A stretch of 64,000 nucleotides of DNA from Actinomycetota bacterium. GTDB taxonomy: Bacteria > Actinomycetota > Actinomycetes > Nanopelagicales > Nanopelagicaceae. The position numbers and the translations under genes were made by a program. The notes beneath the pieces are model-generated. The model saw only the letters and a list, made by a program, of their open reading frames with translations, was not told the origin of the DNA and made no database searches. Location: NCBI GenBank assembly GCA_027728065.1, contig JAQBVO010000002.1, forward strand, positions 62,001-126,000, in the 5' to 3' direction. Of this stretch, positions 1 to 7,738 are shown piece by piece. Every line of letters begins with the position of its first letter. The stretch's first letter is position 1.

Positions 1-1
1 C

Positions 2-457
2 ATGGTTGGCGCCCAACATTTAGCACAAACAGGTTTAATTTCTGCTGCTCTTGGGCGTAATACGAAAGATGAAAATAGAATTCGTGATAGAGCACGAGTA
101 GCACTCGACCGTGTTTATGCCGGAACCTTAGCTAATCGCCGTGCCAATACACTCTCGTATCCAGATACTAAACGTGTAGCAATTGCACGCGCCCTTGTCA
201 GCGAACCTAAGATTCTTATGCTCGATGAACCTGCAGGCGGACTTGGCACACACGATATAGAGTGGTTGAACTCACTGATCCACAATTTAAGTTCGCAGAT
301 GTCTGTACTTTTAGTCGAACACCACATGGATGTTGTAATGAACGTATGCAGCAAACTATATGTTCTTAACTTCGGCGAAGTGATTGCAAGTGGTAGCGCT
401 GAGAGTGTTCGCCGAGACCCAGCTGTAATCGCTGCATATTTAGGAACGGGTGCCTAA
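2..457 (+). CDS. livG: Liv-type ABC transporter ATP-binding protein, LivG-like (5' end cut by window)
   Basis: This is the C-terminal half of an ABC ATPase of the branched-chain amino-acid (Liv) family. It hydrolyses ATP at the cytoplasmic face of the importer formed with the following genes. Visible are a Walker B (ILMLDEPAGGL, about residue 73) and an H-loop (LLVEHHMDVV). The Walker A would lie upstream of the window, and the first ATG at base 2 is probably internal. The signature motif reads LSYPDTKRVAIARAL, whereas LivG proteins normally have LSYGxQ/LSGGQ-like residues there, so the Gly and Gln are missing. It ends directly against livF. Family assignment is firm from context; whether this ATPase is fully active is uncertain. 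Confidence 0.85.
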   Translation: MVGAQHLAQTGLISAALGRNTKDENRIRDRARVALDRVYAGTLANRRANTLSYPDTKRVAIARALVSEPKILMLDEPAGGLGTHDIEWLNSLIHNLSSQMSVLLVEHHMDVVMNVCSKLYVLNFGEVIASGSAESVRRDPAVIAAYLGTGA

Positions 458-1168
458 ATGTCGCTCAATATCTCCAACCTAACAATTCATCACGGCGCAA
501 TCTGTGCCATCAACTCAGTATCTCTAGCAGTTCCTACTGGAAAGTTAGCAGCGATTATTGGATCGAACGGTGCGGGTAAAACTACTTTGCTAAGAGCCAT
601 CTCTGGTTTGAATAAACCCAGCCATGGAAAGATGAGCTGGATGGGTGAATCTATCCTGGATGAAAAACCTGAAAACTTAGTCCGCCGCGGGATTTCACAT
701 GTATCTGAGGGAAAATCGGTGATTCCAGAGTTAACCGTCAAAGAGAATCTCGAGTTAGGCGCAATCTGGCGTCGAAATAAAAATGAGTTAAGTAGTTCGC
801 TAGAGCAGGTCGTTACGACTTTTCCTCGCTTAGGCGAGAGATTGAGCCAGAGAGCCGATACCTTATCGGGCGGAGAGCGCCAGATGTTGGCTATTGGCCG
901 TGCATTAATGTCAAAACCCCAATTATTATTGCTTGATGAGCCATCTCTAGGGTTGGCACCTTTAGTCGTCGAACAGATCTTTCAGAAGATACATGACCTA
1001 TCGACTTCCATGCGAATAACCATTGTATTAGTTGAACAAAATGCGGTCGGTGCACTTAAGATCGCAGATTTAGGAATAGTCTTAAACCTTGGAAAAGTTG
1101 TCGCCGTCGATCACGCCGATGCACTCATGGTCAACCCTGCTGTGCGCGCAGCGTATTTGGGGTATTAA
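458..1168 (+). CDS. livF: Liv-type ABC transporter ATP-binding protein LivF
   Basis: This is the second ATPase of the branched-chain amino-acid type importer. All ABC motifs are intact: Walker A GSNGAGKTT near residue 35, signature LSGGERQMLAIGRAL near 136, Walker B LLLLDEPSLGLAP, and an H-loop in VLVEQNAVGAL. Its 236 residues are the usual LivF length. The ATG directly follows the livG stop and livH begins 2 bases after its own stop, so the genes form one operon. The intact LivF could carry most ATPase function if LivG is weakened. Substrate (branched-chain amino acids, other amino acids, amides or urea) cannot be read from the sequence. Confidence 0.93.
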   Translation: MSLNISNLTIHHGAICAINSVSLAVPTGKLAAIIGSNGAGKTTLLRAISGLNKPSHGKMSWMGESILDEKPENLVRRGISHVSEGKSVIPELTVKENLELGAIWRRNKNELSSSLEQVVTTFPRLGERLSQRADTLSGGERQMLAIGRALMSKPQLLLLDEPSLGLAPLVVEQIFQKIHDLSTSMRITIVLVEQNAVGALKIADLGIVLNLGKVVAVDHADALMVNPAVRAAYLGY

Positions 1169-1170
1169 TC

Positions 1171-2076
1171 ATGCAACTACTAAACACTATTTTAATTGGC
1201 ATAACGGCAGGATCTATTTATTCACTGATGGCAATCGCATTTGTTTTAGTTTGGCGCAGCACTCGAGTTGTTAACTTTGCACAAGCAGGCATGGCACTAC
1301 TTTCAACATATATAGGTTATGAAGCAGTTACTCGGTTCGGTTCATTCTGGATTGCTCTTCCGGTTGCAATGCTAGGGGGAGCACTTTTCGCCGCACTGGT
1401 AGAAGTAATTTTAATGCGCTTATTGGTTAAACATGCATCCACTGGCCCCATCGCAGCCGTCGCACCGATAATTGCAACCCTTGGATTATTGGGATTAATT
1501 CGCTCAGTTATTGCAATGATTTGGGGCGGTCAAGATTTAAGAATTCTTCCACCAGTTTCTAATATGGGTTTTACCCTCAATGGAGAAACACTTGTCTTTT
1601 CCCCATTAAAACTTTTGATTTTAATTATAACACTTGTTTTGATGGCACTTCTGAGCCTGCTCTTTCAGCGCACTAATTTGGGTTTGTCTTTACGTGCTTC
1701 GGCCTATGCCCCTGAAATTTCAAGGCTTTCAGGGGTCCATGTTGATCTAATTCGAACCCTTGGTTGGGCTCTTGCTGGGGCCGCAGGTGCAGTTGCAGGC
1801 ATCTTTCAGACGGTCAATGGAAATGGAAACTTCTCTCCCGATTCAATTGAATTTGCACTGCTCTTAGTCTCTGGTTTTATTGCTGCAGTTATTGGTGGTC
1901 TTGACAGCTTGCTTGGTGCAGTGATTGGCGGAATGTTTTTAGGCATTGTTATTGCATTTGTTCTTATATATGTCAATACAAGTCTTTTTTTCATCGTACC
2001 ATTCATTATTCTCTTAATCGTATTATTTATTCGCCCTCAAGGAATTATTGGAGCAAGGGCGGGACGCCGTGCATAA
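1171..2076 (+). CDS. livH: Liv-type ABC transporter permease LivH
   Basis: This is an integral membrane permease of the Liv (HAAT) importer. The 301-residue protein is strongly hydrophobic with about eight membrane segments. It carries family-typical blocks: an N-terminal AGSIYSLMAIAFVLVWRSTRVVNFAQ stretch (residues about 11-36; shown in part only as family hallmark positions), a LRASAYAPEISRLSGV loop equivalent to the LivH cytoplasmic coupling segment, and a C-terminal RPQG. It lies between livF and livM. The start ATG is 2 bases after livF. No anomalies are seen. Confidence 0.93.
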   Translation: MQLLNTILIGITAGSIYSLMAIAFVLVWRSTRVVNFAQAGMALLSTYIGYEAVTRFGSFWIALPVAMLGGALFAALVEVILMRLLVKHASTGPIAAVAPIIATLGLLGLIRSVIAMIWGGQDLRILPPVSNMGFTLNGETLVFSPLKLLILIITLVLMALLSLLFQRTNLGLSLRASAYAPEISRLSGVHVDLIRTLGWALAGAAGAVAGIFQTVNGNGNFSPDSIEFALLLVSGFIAAVIGGLDSLLGAVIGGMFLGIVIAFVLIYVNTSLFFIVPFIILLIVLFIRPQGIIGARAGRRA

Positions 2077-3064
2077 ATCTAAGAATTCAAAACACATAGG
2101 CTTATTCATATTCTTTGGCTTTTTATTATTCTTACTCGGTAATCAAGTTGATGAACTACGCGTATATCAAGGTGCTTCTGTTGCAGTATATGTAATCGCT
2201 ATCTCTTCACTTATTTTATTGACTGGATACTCAGGTCAAGTCTCTCTAGGTCATGGCGCTCTCATGGCAGTCGGTGCCTATAGTGCCGCCGTTGCACGTA
2301 ACGAACTGCACATGCCAATTGTTCTTACTTTTTTTGTTGCAGTTATCACCACGGCAATCGCCGGTGCACTTTTAGGTAGCGCCGCTGCCCGGTTATCGGG
2401 TCCCTACTTAGCCGGTACTACACTGGCTCTTGCTATTGGGTTACCATCTCTAGCAAACCAATTTGAGGTTTTAGGTGGAGAGCAGGGCATCTCATTTGAT
2501 GTTGGCTACCCACCGCAACGCCTAGGTGATGATTTCACTCAATATAAATGGTTCTTCTGGATCGCCGCCCTGACCGCCCTCATCTCTATGTGGCTTCTGA
2601 GCAATATTTTGCGATCTCGTTATGGACGTAACTGGCGTGCCGGTCGTAGCAATGAGGTTGCCGCTCAGTTATCTGGAATTAACACAGCTCGCTCTAAAAT
2701 TCTAGCCTTCACACTGAGTGCCGGCATAGCTGGCCTTGCTGGAGCCCTACTTTCTATGACAATTGGCACCGTTTCACCCAGCGCCTTCCCTCTCGCCCTG
2801 TCTTTTTCACTCCTTGCTGGGGCGGTTCTCTCTGGTGTAAGCACCCTCTCAGGGGTCATGATTGGGGCAGTGACGCTGGTGGCGATCCCAGAGATTGCCG
2901 ATGTGGTGGCCCATCGCATCGGTAGCTCTGAGAATGTCACGACGAATTTGCCGGGCTTGATAGTGAGTGTACTGTTGATTCTAACTGTTCTATTTGTACC
3001 AAATGGACCTGTTGAACAACATCATGCACGCGCTGCCAAGCGGGCGGTGAATAAAAAGAGTTAA
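2069..3064 (+). CDS. livM: Liv-type ABC transporter permease LivM
   Basis: This is the second permease of the importer. It has about eight to ten hydrophobic segments, with the LivM-typical LTGYSGQVSLGHGALMAVGAY block near residue 50 and a C-terminal FVPNGP motif. I chose the GTG at 2069, which overlaps the livH stop (GTGCATAA) and is preceded by a purine-rich GGGCGGG. A TTG at 2048 in the same frame would add seven residues inside livH. It pairs with LivH to form the membrane channel. A separate, decayed LivM tail lies at 7485-7736. Confidence 0.92.
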   Translation: MHKSKNSKHIGLFIFFGFLLFLLGNQVDELRVYQGASVAVYVIAISSLILLTGYSGQVSLGHGALMAVGAYSAAVARNELHMPIVLTFFVAVITTAIAGALLGSAAARLSGPYLAGTTLALAIGLPSLANQFEVLGGEQGISFDVGYPPQRLGDDFTQYKWFFWIAALTALISMWLLSNILRSRYGRNWRAGRSNEVAAQLSGINTARSKILAFTLSAGIAGLAGALLSMTIGTVSPSAFPLALSFSLLAGAVLSGVSTLSGVMIGAVTLVAIPEIADVVAHRIGSSENVTTNLPGLIVSVLLILTVLFVPNGPVEQHHARAAKRAVNKKS

Positions 3065-3097
3065 AGTACTCTCCAAACCCTCAATGGAAGGAAACAC

Positions 3098-4387
3098 ATG
3101 AAAGCAATGAATCGTCAGAAACTTATCTCAGTTTCTACGGTGCTTGCCGTGGCAAGCCTGGTAGCAACTGCAATCCCGGCGCATGCGGCCCACGTTGGCG
3201 TGAGCCGATCCCAGATTAAGCTGGGTATGACCCTGCCGATGACTGGGGCAGCATCCCTTGGTTACAACAAGATCCCAGGCGCAGCGAAGGCATACTTCGA
3301 TTATCTGAATGCAAATGGCGGAGTAAATGGTCGCAAAATCACCTTGATTGTTAAAGATGATCGCTACGTGCCGACCGAAGCAGTTGCAAGGACCAATGAA
3401 CTTATTTTAAAGGATAAGGTCATGGCACTTCTAGCACCTCTCGGAACTGCAAATGTAAAGGCCGTTGCCTCTTCAGTCAATCCAGCTAGGCGCGGGGTAC
3501 CAGTGCTCTTTATTAACACGGGATTTAGTGGATTTGCAGATATTAAGAAGTATCCAACGACCTACACAATCCTACCTTCTTATGTAATGGAAGCAAAGAT
3601 TATGGGCGAGTACATTAAAGAAAACTTCGCAGGCAAGAAGATTGGTCTGCTCTATCAAGATGATGACTTTGGTATTGATGCTCTCGCAGGCTTTAAAACT
3701 GCGGGCGTAAACTTCGCAGTCACGGTTGGTTATGCATCTGGCTCACAGAGTGCAGCGGCAGCGGCAGGCTGGATTACTAAGTTCAAGGCAGCCAAGGCCG
3801 ATGTTGTTATCCTCTTTGCGGTATCAAGTGCAACCTCAGCGATGCTTGGAACTGCGGCCGTGTTGAAATACGCACCACAGTGGATGCTTGGCTCAGTCGG
3901 TGGAGATGCGACAACAATTAAGTTAACTGGAGTACCTGCCGGTGTGCTTTACAACGCAATCGGATTCTCATCAGTTCCAGCAACAACAGATCTAAACGAT
4001 GAGTACATCAAACTCTTCTCAGATCTCTATGCAAAGGCAGTTCCTGGATCACCCTTTGATCTCAACGTTCTACTGGGAATGAATAGCGCTTTCATGACGG
4101 CACAAGCCCTTAAGGCAGCCGGGGCTAATCCAAAACGTAAATCTCTGATGGCAGCAATCGATAGCAAAGGTGCAACGTTTGCAAGTTCTGCATTGGTTCC
4201 AACTGGTTACTCAAAGACAAGCCATGTTGGTCTCACCGGTTACTGGGTTGGAAAGTACTCACCAACAGGTGATCTTGCTCCAATCGGCGGAACCTATGTC
4301 ACATACACAACTGATTCAGGAACAGGCGCCGTTGTTAAATCAACATACAAGCGCCCTGCAATGCCAGCGAAGGGATTACCAAACTAA
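3098..4387 (+). CDS. livK: Liv-type extracellular substrate-binding protein (Peripla_BP_6)
   Basis: This is the solute-binding protein that delivers substrate to LivHM. Residues 1-30 form a Sec signal peptide ending in AHA before AHVGVS. The mature part begins with the family-typical IKLGMTLPMTGAA and continues with GGVNGRKITLIVKDD and a LLYQDDDFG segment. There is no lipobox Cys, which is unusual for a binding protein of a Gram-positive cell. The ATG is preceded by GGAAGG. It sits 33 bases after livM and its stop codon overlaps the next start (TAATG), so the secreted hydrolase is co-translated. Substrate is unknown. Confidence 0.92.
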   Translation: MKAMNRQKLISVSTVLAVASLVATAIPAHAAHVGVSRSQIKLGMTLPMTGAASLGYNKIPGAAKAYFDYLNANGGVNGRKITLIVKDDRYVPTEAVARTNELILKDKVMALLAPLGTANVKAVASSVNPARRGVPVLFINTGFSGFADIKKYPTTYTILPSYVMEAKIMGEYIKENFAGKKIGLLYQDDDFGIDALAGFKTAGVNFAVTVGYASGSQSAAAAAGWITKFKAAKADVVILFAVSSATSAMLGTAAVLKYAPQWMLGSVGGDATTIKLTGVPAGVLYNAIGFSSVPATTDLNDEYIKLFSDLYAKAVPGSPFDLNVLLGMNSAFMTAQALKAAGANPKRKSLMAAIDSKGATFASSALVPTGYSKTSHVGLTGYWVGKYSPTGDLAPIGGTYVTYTTDSGTGAVVKSTYKRPAMPAKGLPN

Positions 4388-6006
4388 TGAGAAAACAACG
4401 TTTAGTTGCACTTCTTAGCGCAACCGCACTCGTAACAGGAGTTATTGTTTCTATCCCAGTTGCAGCAAATGCTGCCCCTGCGTGTGATGGCAAAGTTCCG
4501 ATTCAATCCTGCGTCGGTGTTACATCTGATGGCGCACCGTATGCAATGTCGGTTCCTGCAAACTTCAATGGAACCGTCGCTTTGTACTCACATGGATATC
4601 GTTACAACATCGATATTCCAGCGGGAGTACCACTAGTTGGAGGGTATAAAATCACCAATACTCCAGAGCCAGTCCCTGGAGGAAATGTCGCTGTAGCTAC
4701 ATACTTCTTTAGTCAAGGAATCGCAATCATGGGTTCGGGCTTTGCTCGTCAAGGCTGGAATGCTGATTCGGCGATAAAGACAAATGTTGAGTTAATCGAT
4801 ACTTTTAAGAAGCAGTTCCCAAACACAAAGAAAGTAATTGCGTGGGGAAGTTCTCTGGGTGGATTTATCACTCAGGCCCTCAATGAGAAGCACCCAGAGC
4901 TTATTAGCGCAGCTGCTCCTCTGTGCATGGCAGACTCTTTGGCCGCTGAATTAACAATGGCTGGAGATTTCCTATGGGGTCTTAAGACTCTCTTTGATCC
5001 ATCGATTAAAGGTAGTGACTACGCAGCAGGTGCTGCAGGAAATGCTCAATCCGTTGGAGATATCATCAAAGTCTTGACTGTTATGAGCAAACTGAGCGCA
5101 GGAATTTCAACTGGTGCTTGGCCAGATACATCATCTGCAACAGGTAAATCACTTGCAGCTGCCGGTATACCTGTGCGAAGCGCACTCTTGCTACTTGGCT
5201 TAATGGCTGGCGTTCCAACACAATCTGCCCACTTTGATTCAGTCTCTGGCCCAGAGGGTGCTTTGAAGCTCACATTCCCATTGGCAGTTAGCCCTGCGCT
5301 TGCAATCCTTGAGAATGGAACAAATGCTGCAATTCTTGCAATTCTTGCAACACAGGATGTTGAACTTCAAACCGGCGGTGTTAGCTTTGATAATACAAAG
5401 ACAGATTACGCCGCTCGCGTCGAAGATGAACGCATTATCTTTAACGCTGCGCTCTCTGGTAACGCAGTAATCAATGCAATGCTAGGCGCATTATCACCGG
5501 CTAATCCAGGAGCACCACGGATTGTTGGAAACGCTGGAGCAATTGCGAAGTTGAACGCACTTCATGTCAACACGGGAAAGATCAACGTCCCAACCGTATT
5601 GTTGACTGGTGTGGCCGATCCAATTACACCAGCGGGCGCTGTACAACGCATTGTTGATATTTATGCAGAGCAGTTTGCTAATGAAAAGTTAGCTGCCATT
5701 GCTAAGTATAAGTCAACCAGAAGTTATGTTGCCCCGGTTAAAAAGCTGGTAACTTTTTGGTCCATCACGCCTTCTAAGGGCTACACAACCTTTAGCAGTG
5801 CAGGTTCTCCAATAACAACCACACCTGCGGCACCGGGTACAAACCACTGTAACTTCACCACGGCACAGTTTTTACTGGTGGCAAAGACTTTGGTACATGC
5901 TTCCAAAACTGGAAAGCTTCCGCTGCACTCGGCTATTACAAAGGCGGGGAATATCTATCTCGATTCCCAATTTCGTGCTCCATGGCTTAAGTACCACAAC
6001 CAGTAA
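4387..6006 (+). CDS. secreted alpha/beta hydrolase (esterase/amidase-like)
   Basis: This is a 539-residue exported hydrolase. Residues 1-29 form a signal peptide ending ANA before APACDG. A nucleophile elbow GSSLGG sits near residue 157, an acid candidate in LLTGVADPITPAGA near 407, and a His candidate in GTNHCNF near 484, in alpha/beta-hydrolase order. The start overlaps the livK stop by one base, so it is made with the Liv binding protein. A plausible inference is that it releases a substrate outside the cell that the transporter then imports. I do not recognise a specific characterised enzyme; esterase, amidase or peptidase activity are all possible. Confidence 0.75.
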   Translation: MRKQRLVALLSATALVTGVIVSIPVAANAAPACDGKVPIQSCVGVTSDGAPYAMSVPANFNGTVALYSHGYRYNIDIPAGVPLVGGYKITNTPEPVPGGNVAVATYFFSQGIAIMGSGFARQGWNADSAIKTNVELIDTFKKQFPNTKKVIAWGSSLGGFITQALNEKHPELISAAAPLCMADSLAAELTMAGDFLWGLKTLFDPSIKGSDYAAGAAGNAQSVGDIIKVLTVMSKLSAGISTGAWPDTSSATGKSLAAAGIPVRSALLLLGLMAGVPTQSAHFDSVSGPEGALKLTFPLAVSPALAILENGTNAAILAILATQDVELQTGGVSFDNTKTDYAARVEDERIIFNAALSGNAVINAMLGALSPANPGAPRIVGNAGAIAKLNALHVNTGKINVPTVLLTGVADPITPAGAVQRIVDIYAEQFANEKLAAIAKYKSTRSYVAPVKKLVTFWSITPSKGYTTFSSAGSPITTTPAAPGTNHCNFTTAQFLLVAKTLVHASKTGKLPLHSAITKAGNIYLDSQFRAPWLKYHNQ

Positions 6007-6028
6007 GGATGTAGTTCGAGCTTACGTG

Positions 6029-6061
6029 AAAGCGGGGCCAGAGAAATCTGGTCCCGCTTTT
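6029..6061. terminator. bidirectional intrinsic terminator between convergent genes
   Basis: A 14-bp stem, AAAGCGGGGCCAGA against TCTGGTCCCGCTTT with one G-U pair, closes a GAAA tetraloop and ends in T-rich sequence on the plus strand. On the minus strand it also ends in an A/T-rich run. It sits between the secreted hydrolase and the convergent bdhA, so it can stop transcription from both sides. Confidence 0.85.
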
Positions 6062-6077
6062 ACTTGTAAGAATGTAA

Positions 6078-6878
6078 TTATTGAGCCGTCCATCCACCAT
6101 CGACTGGAATTGCAGCCCCAGTAATGTTATGAGCTGCCGTTGAGCAGAGGAATACGGCAATCGCGCCAATTTCAGAGGGTGTCGACATGCGACGTGATGG
6201 CTGTTTTTCTGCGAGTAAGTCCGCAATGCCTGCTTGTCGATCTCCGTCGTGTAGATCTGCCTTTGCCTGAATTTGAGGCTCAATCAAAGCCGTTTCTACC
6301 CATCCAGGGCAGATCGCATTTACTGTTACGCCACCAGTTTCTGCCGTTCCAAGGGCTGCACATTCAAGTGCTGCAACCTTTGTTAAACCTATAACTCCAT
6401 ACTTTGTAGAAACATATGGGGCTTTTTCCATTGATGCAACCAATCCATGCACAGATGCGGTGTTAATAACGCGACCGTAACCTCGCTGCTTCATCTGTGG
6501 AAGCAATAGCCGCATGGTGTCAAAGAAAGATGAGAGATTGACGGCGATAATCTCATTCCACTTTTCACGTGGTATGTTTTCAATAGTTGCAGTGTGTTGA
6601 ATACCTGCGTTATTGCACAAAATATCTACAGGACCATTAGCCAAAATCTTTGCAATTAAGTTTTCAGTGGCTGTGACATCTCGCAAATCAGAGAGGTAGG
6701 ATTCGACCTTTGCAGCACCTGCATCAAGAACTGCTTTTTCGGCCTTGGCGATAGTGGCCTCATCGGCTAAGCCGTGTAAAACAATCGCTGTGCCCTCCGC
6801 GGCAAGAGAGGTGGCAATTCCTAGGCCGATTCCTTGAAATGAACCGGTGATAAGTGCACGTTTTCCTTTAAGACTCAT
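6078..6878 (-). CDS. bdhA: 3-hydroxybutyrate dehydrogenase, short-chain dehydrogenase family
   Basis: This cytoplasmic enzyme oxidises 3-hydroxybutyrate to acetoacetate with NAD+. The Rossmann motif TGSFQGIG lies near residue 12, NNAG near 92, and the catalytic Ser/Tyr/Lys are in NTASVHG and YVSTK (about 142-160). AICPGWVETALIEPQI and the QPSRRMSTPSEIG segment match 3-hydroxybutyrate dehydrogenases more than other SDRs. Its length (266) is normal. The ATG overlaps the stop of the upstream hydrolase remnant (ATGA). The acetoacetyl-CoA synthetase gene nearby completes a route from 3-hydroxybutyrate to acetoacetyl-CoA. Another SDR specificity is possible but less likely. Confidence 0.85.
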   Translation of the reverse strand: MSLKGKRALITGSFQGIGLGIATSLAAEGTAIVLHGLADEATIAKAEKAVLDAGAAKVESYLSDLRDVTATENLIAKILANGPVDILCNNAGIQHTATIENIPREKWNEIIAVNLSSFFDTMRLLLPQMKQRGYGRVINTASVHGLVASMEKAPYVSTKYGVIGLTKVAALECAALGTAETGGVTVNAICPGWVETALIEPQIQAKADLHDGDRQAGIADLLAEKQPSRRMSTPSEIGAIAVFLCSTAAHNITGAAIPVDGGWTAQ

Positions 6879-7320
6879 GAGCGATCTCCATAGATGATTG
6901 TGGCAACCTTTTCAGCACCAGATTCCTTAAAGAACATGTCGTAGTGGTTGCAATCGGCGAGGATTTCAAGTTTTAGCTTTGGGTACTGCGGTAGAACCAT
7001 GTCAAGCACTGCCATCGGGTAGAGACTATTCTCCTCATTTGGTAAGCCACGTTCTGCCTTGATGAAAAGAGATTTCTTCTTCAACCTTTGAAGCGAAGGA
7101 ACAATCAGATCATCTCCAAATAAATCCCGCGAATCATCTTTAACTGTTTGCGGATTGGTTGCCACCTTCATATGTGGTGCTTCTCTGTGAAGATCGTAAT
7201 CAACATACTCATCTAAACCTGTTTCCACCCTTTAGCAAAAGCAGGTTGTGCTTTCCCGTATTCACGGTATGCCTCTTTATTCTCAAAAGTCACCATCAAC
7301 CGGTATTTCAAACTTCTCGG
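6875..7320 (-). pseudogene. frameshifted, N-terminally truncated alpha/beta hydrolase
   Basis: The intact C-terminal part (about 117 codons from 7228 down) resembles the last third of an alpha/beta hydrolase, including the terminal CNHYDM with the likely catalytic His. No nucleophile elbow is present. Directly upstream on the same strand, in another frame (about 7296-7227), translation gives FENKEAYREYGKAQPAFAK and then GWKQ before a TAG. This runs naturally into TGLDEYVDYDL in the other frame, so a frameshift near 7227 is likely. The N-terminal half is missing altogether. The stop overlaps the bdhA start. A short functional product from a GTG at 7228 cannot be excluded. Confidence 0.7.
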
Positions 7321-7484
7321 TAGGCAGCGACATGAGAGCAAGTCTGCCCTTGCTTTCCTGCAAATCCAAACTTTTATGAGTTCAGGTACCCAAGTTCACT
7401 GGCCAGAGGTAAAAGTAATCAAAACGAAACTAGAGCCACTTTCCCATTTGAGCTCCAAACCTATAGATTTAGGGTTAAGAGGGC

Positions 7485-7736
7485 TTGTCCCTCGCTAGCC
7501 CGACAACTCGATCAGGAGCAGTACTAGATGGAGTCTTCTATGCATTTGCCTCAACTCGTATGCAGGATTTAACTCAACAGGAGTCTTTTAACTCAATTCC
7601 ATACTGGATCGGTGGACCAATCGCCGAGCTGGCCTTACTGCTCGGGTTAATCTTCATCTTTATCGTTATGTTCTCACCTGGTGGGCTATCGGGTGCTTAC
7701 TATCGGCTCCGCCTGAAAGCGATTTCTCGCAAATAG
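7485..7736 (+). pseudogene. remnant of a LivM-type permease C-terminus
   Basis: An open stretch of about 83 codons starting at a weak TTG encodes SGAVLDGVFYAF, then a long hydrophobic helix and IVMFSPGGLSG. This matches the last membrane segments and the PxGL-type end of LivM permeases. The rest of the gene is absent, and the sequence just upstream (7321-7484) has no recognisable coding. It ends one base before the acetoacetyl-CoA synthetase start. I read it as the scar of a deleted second Liv transporter; expression as a small membrane protein is possible but unlikely. Confidence 0.7.
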
Positions 7737-7738
7737 TG

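Noticed and set aside
7227-7320. Programmed frameshift in the hydrolase rather than decay
   Set aside because: No slippery sequence or stimulatory structure was seen, and the N-terminal half with the nucleophile is missing altogether.
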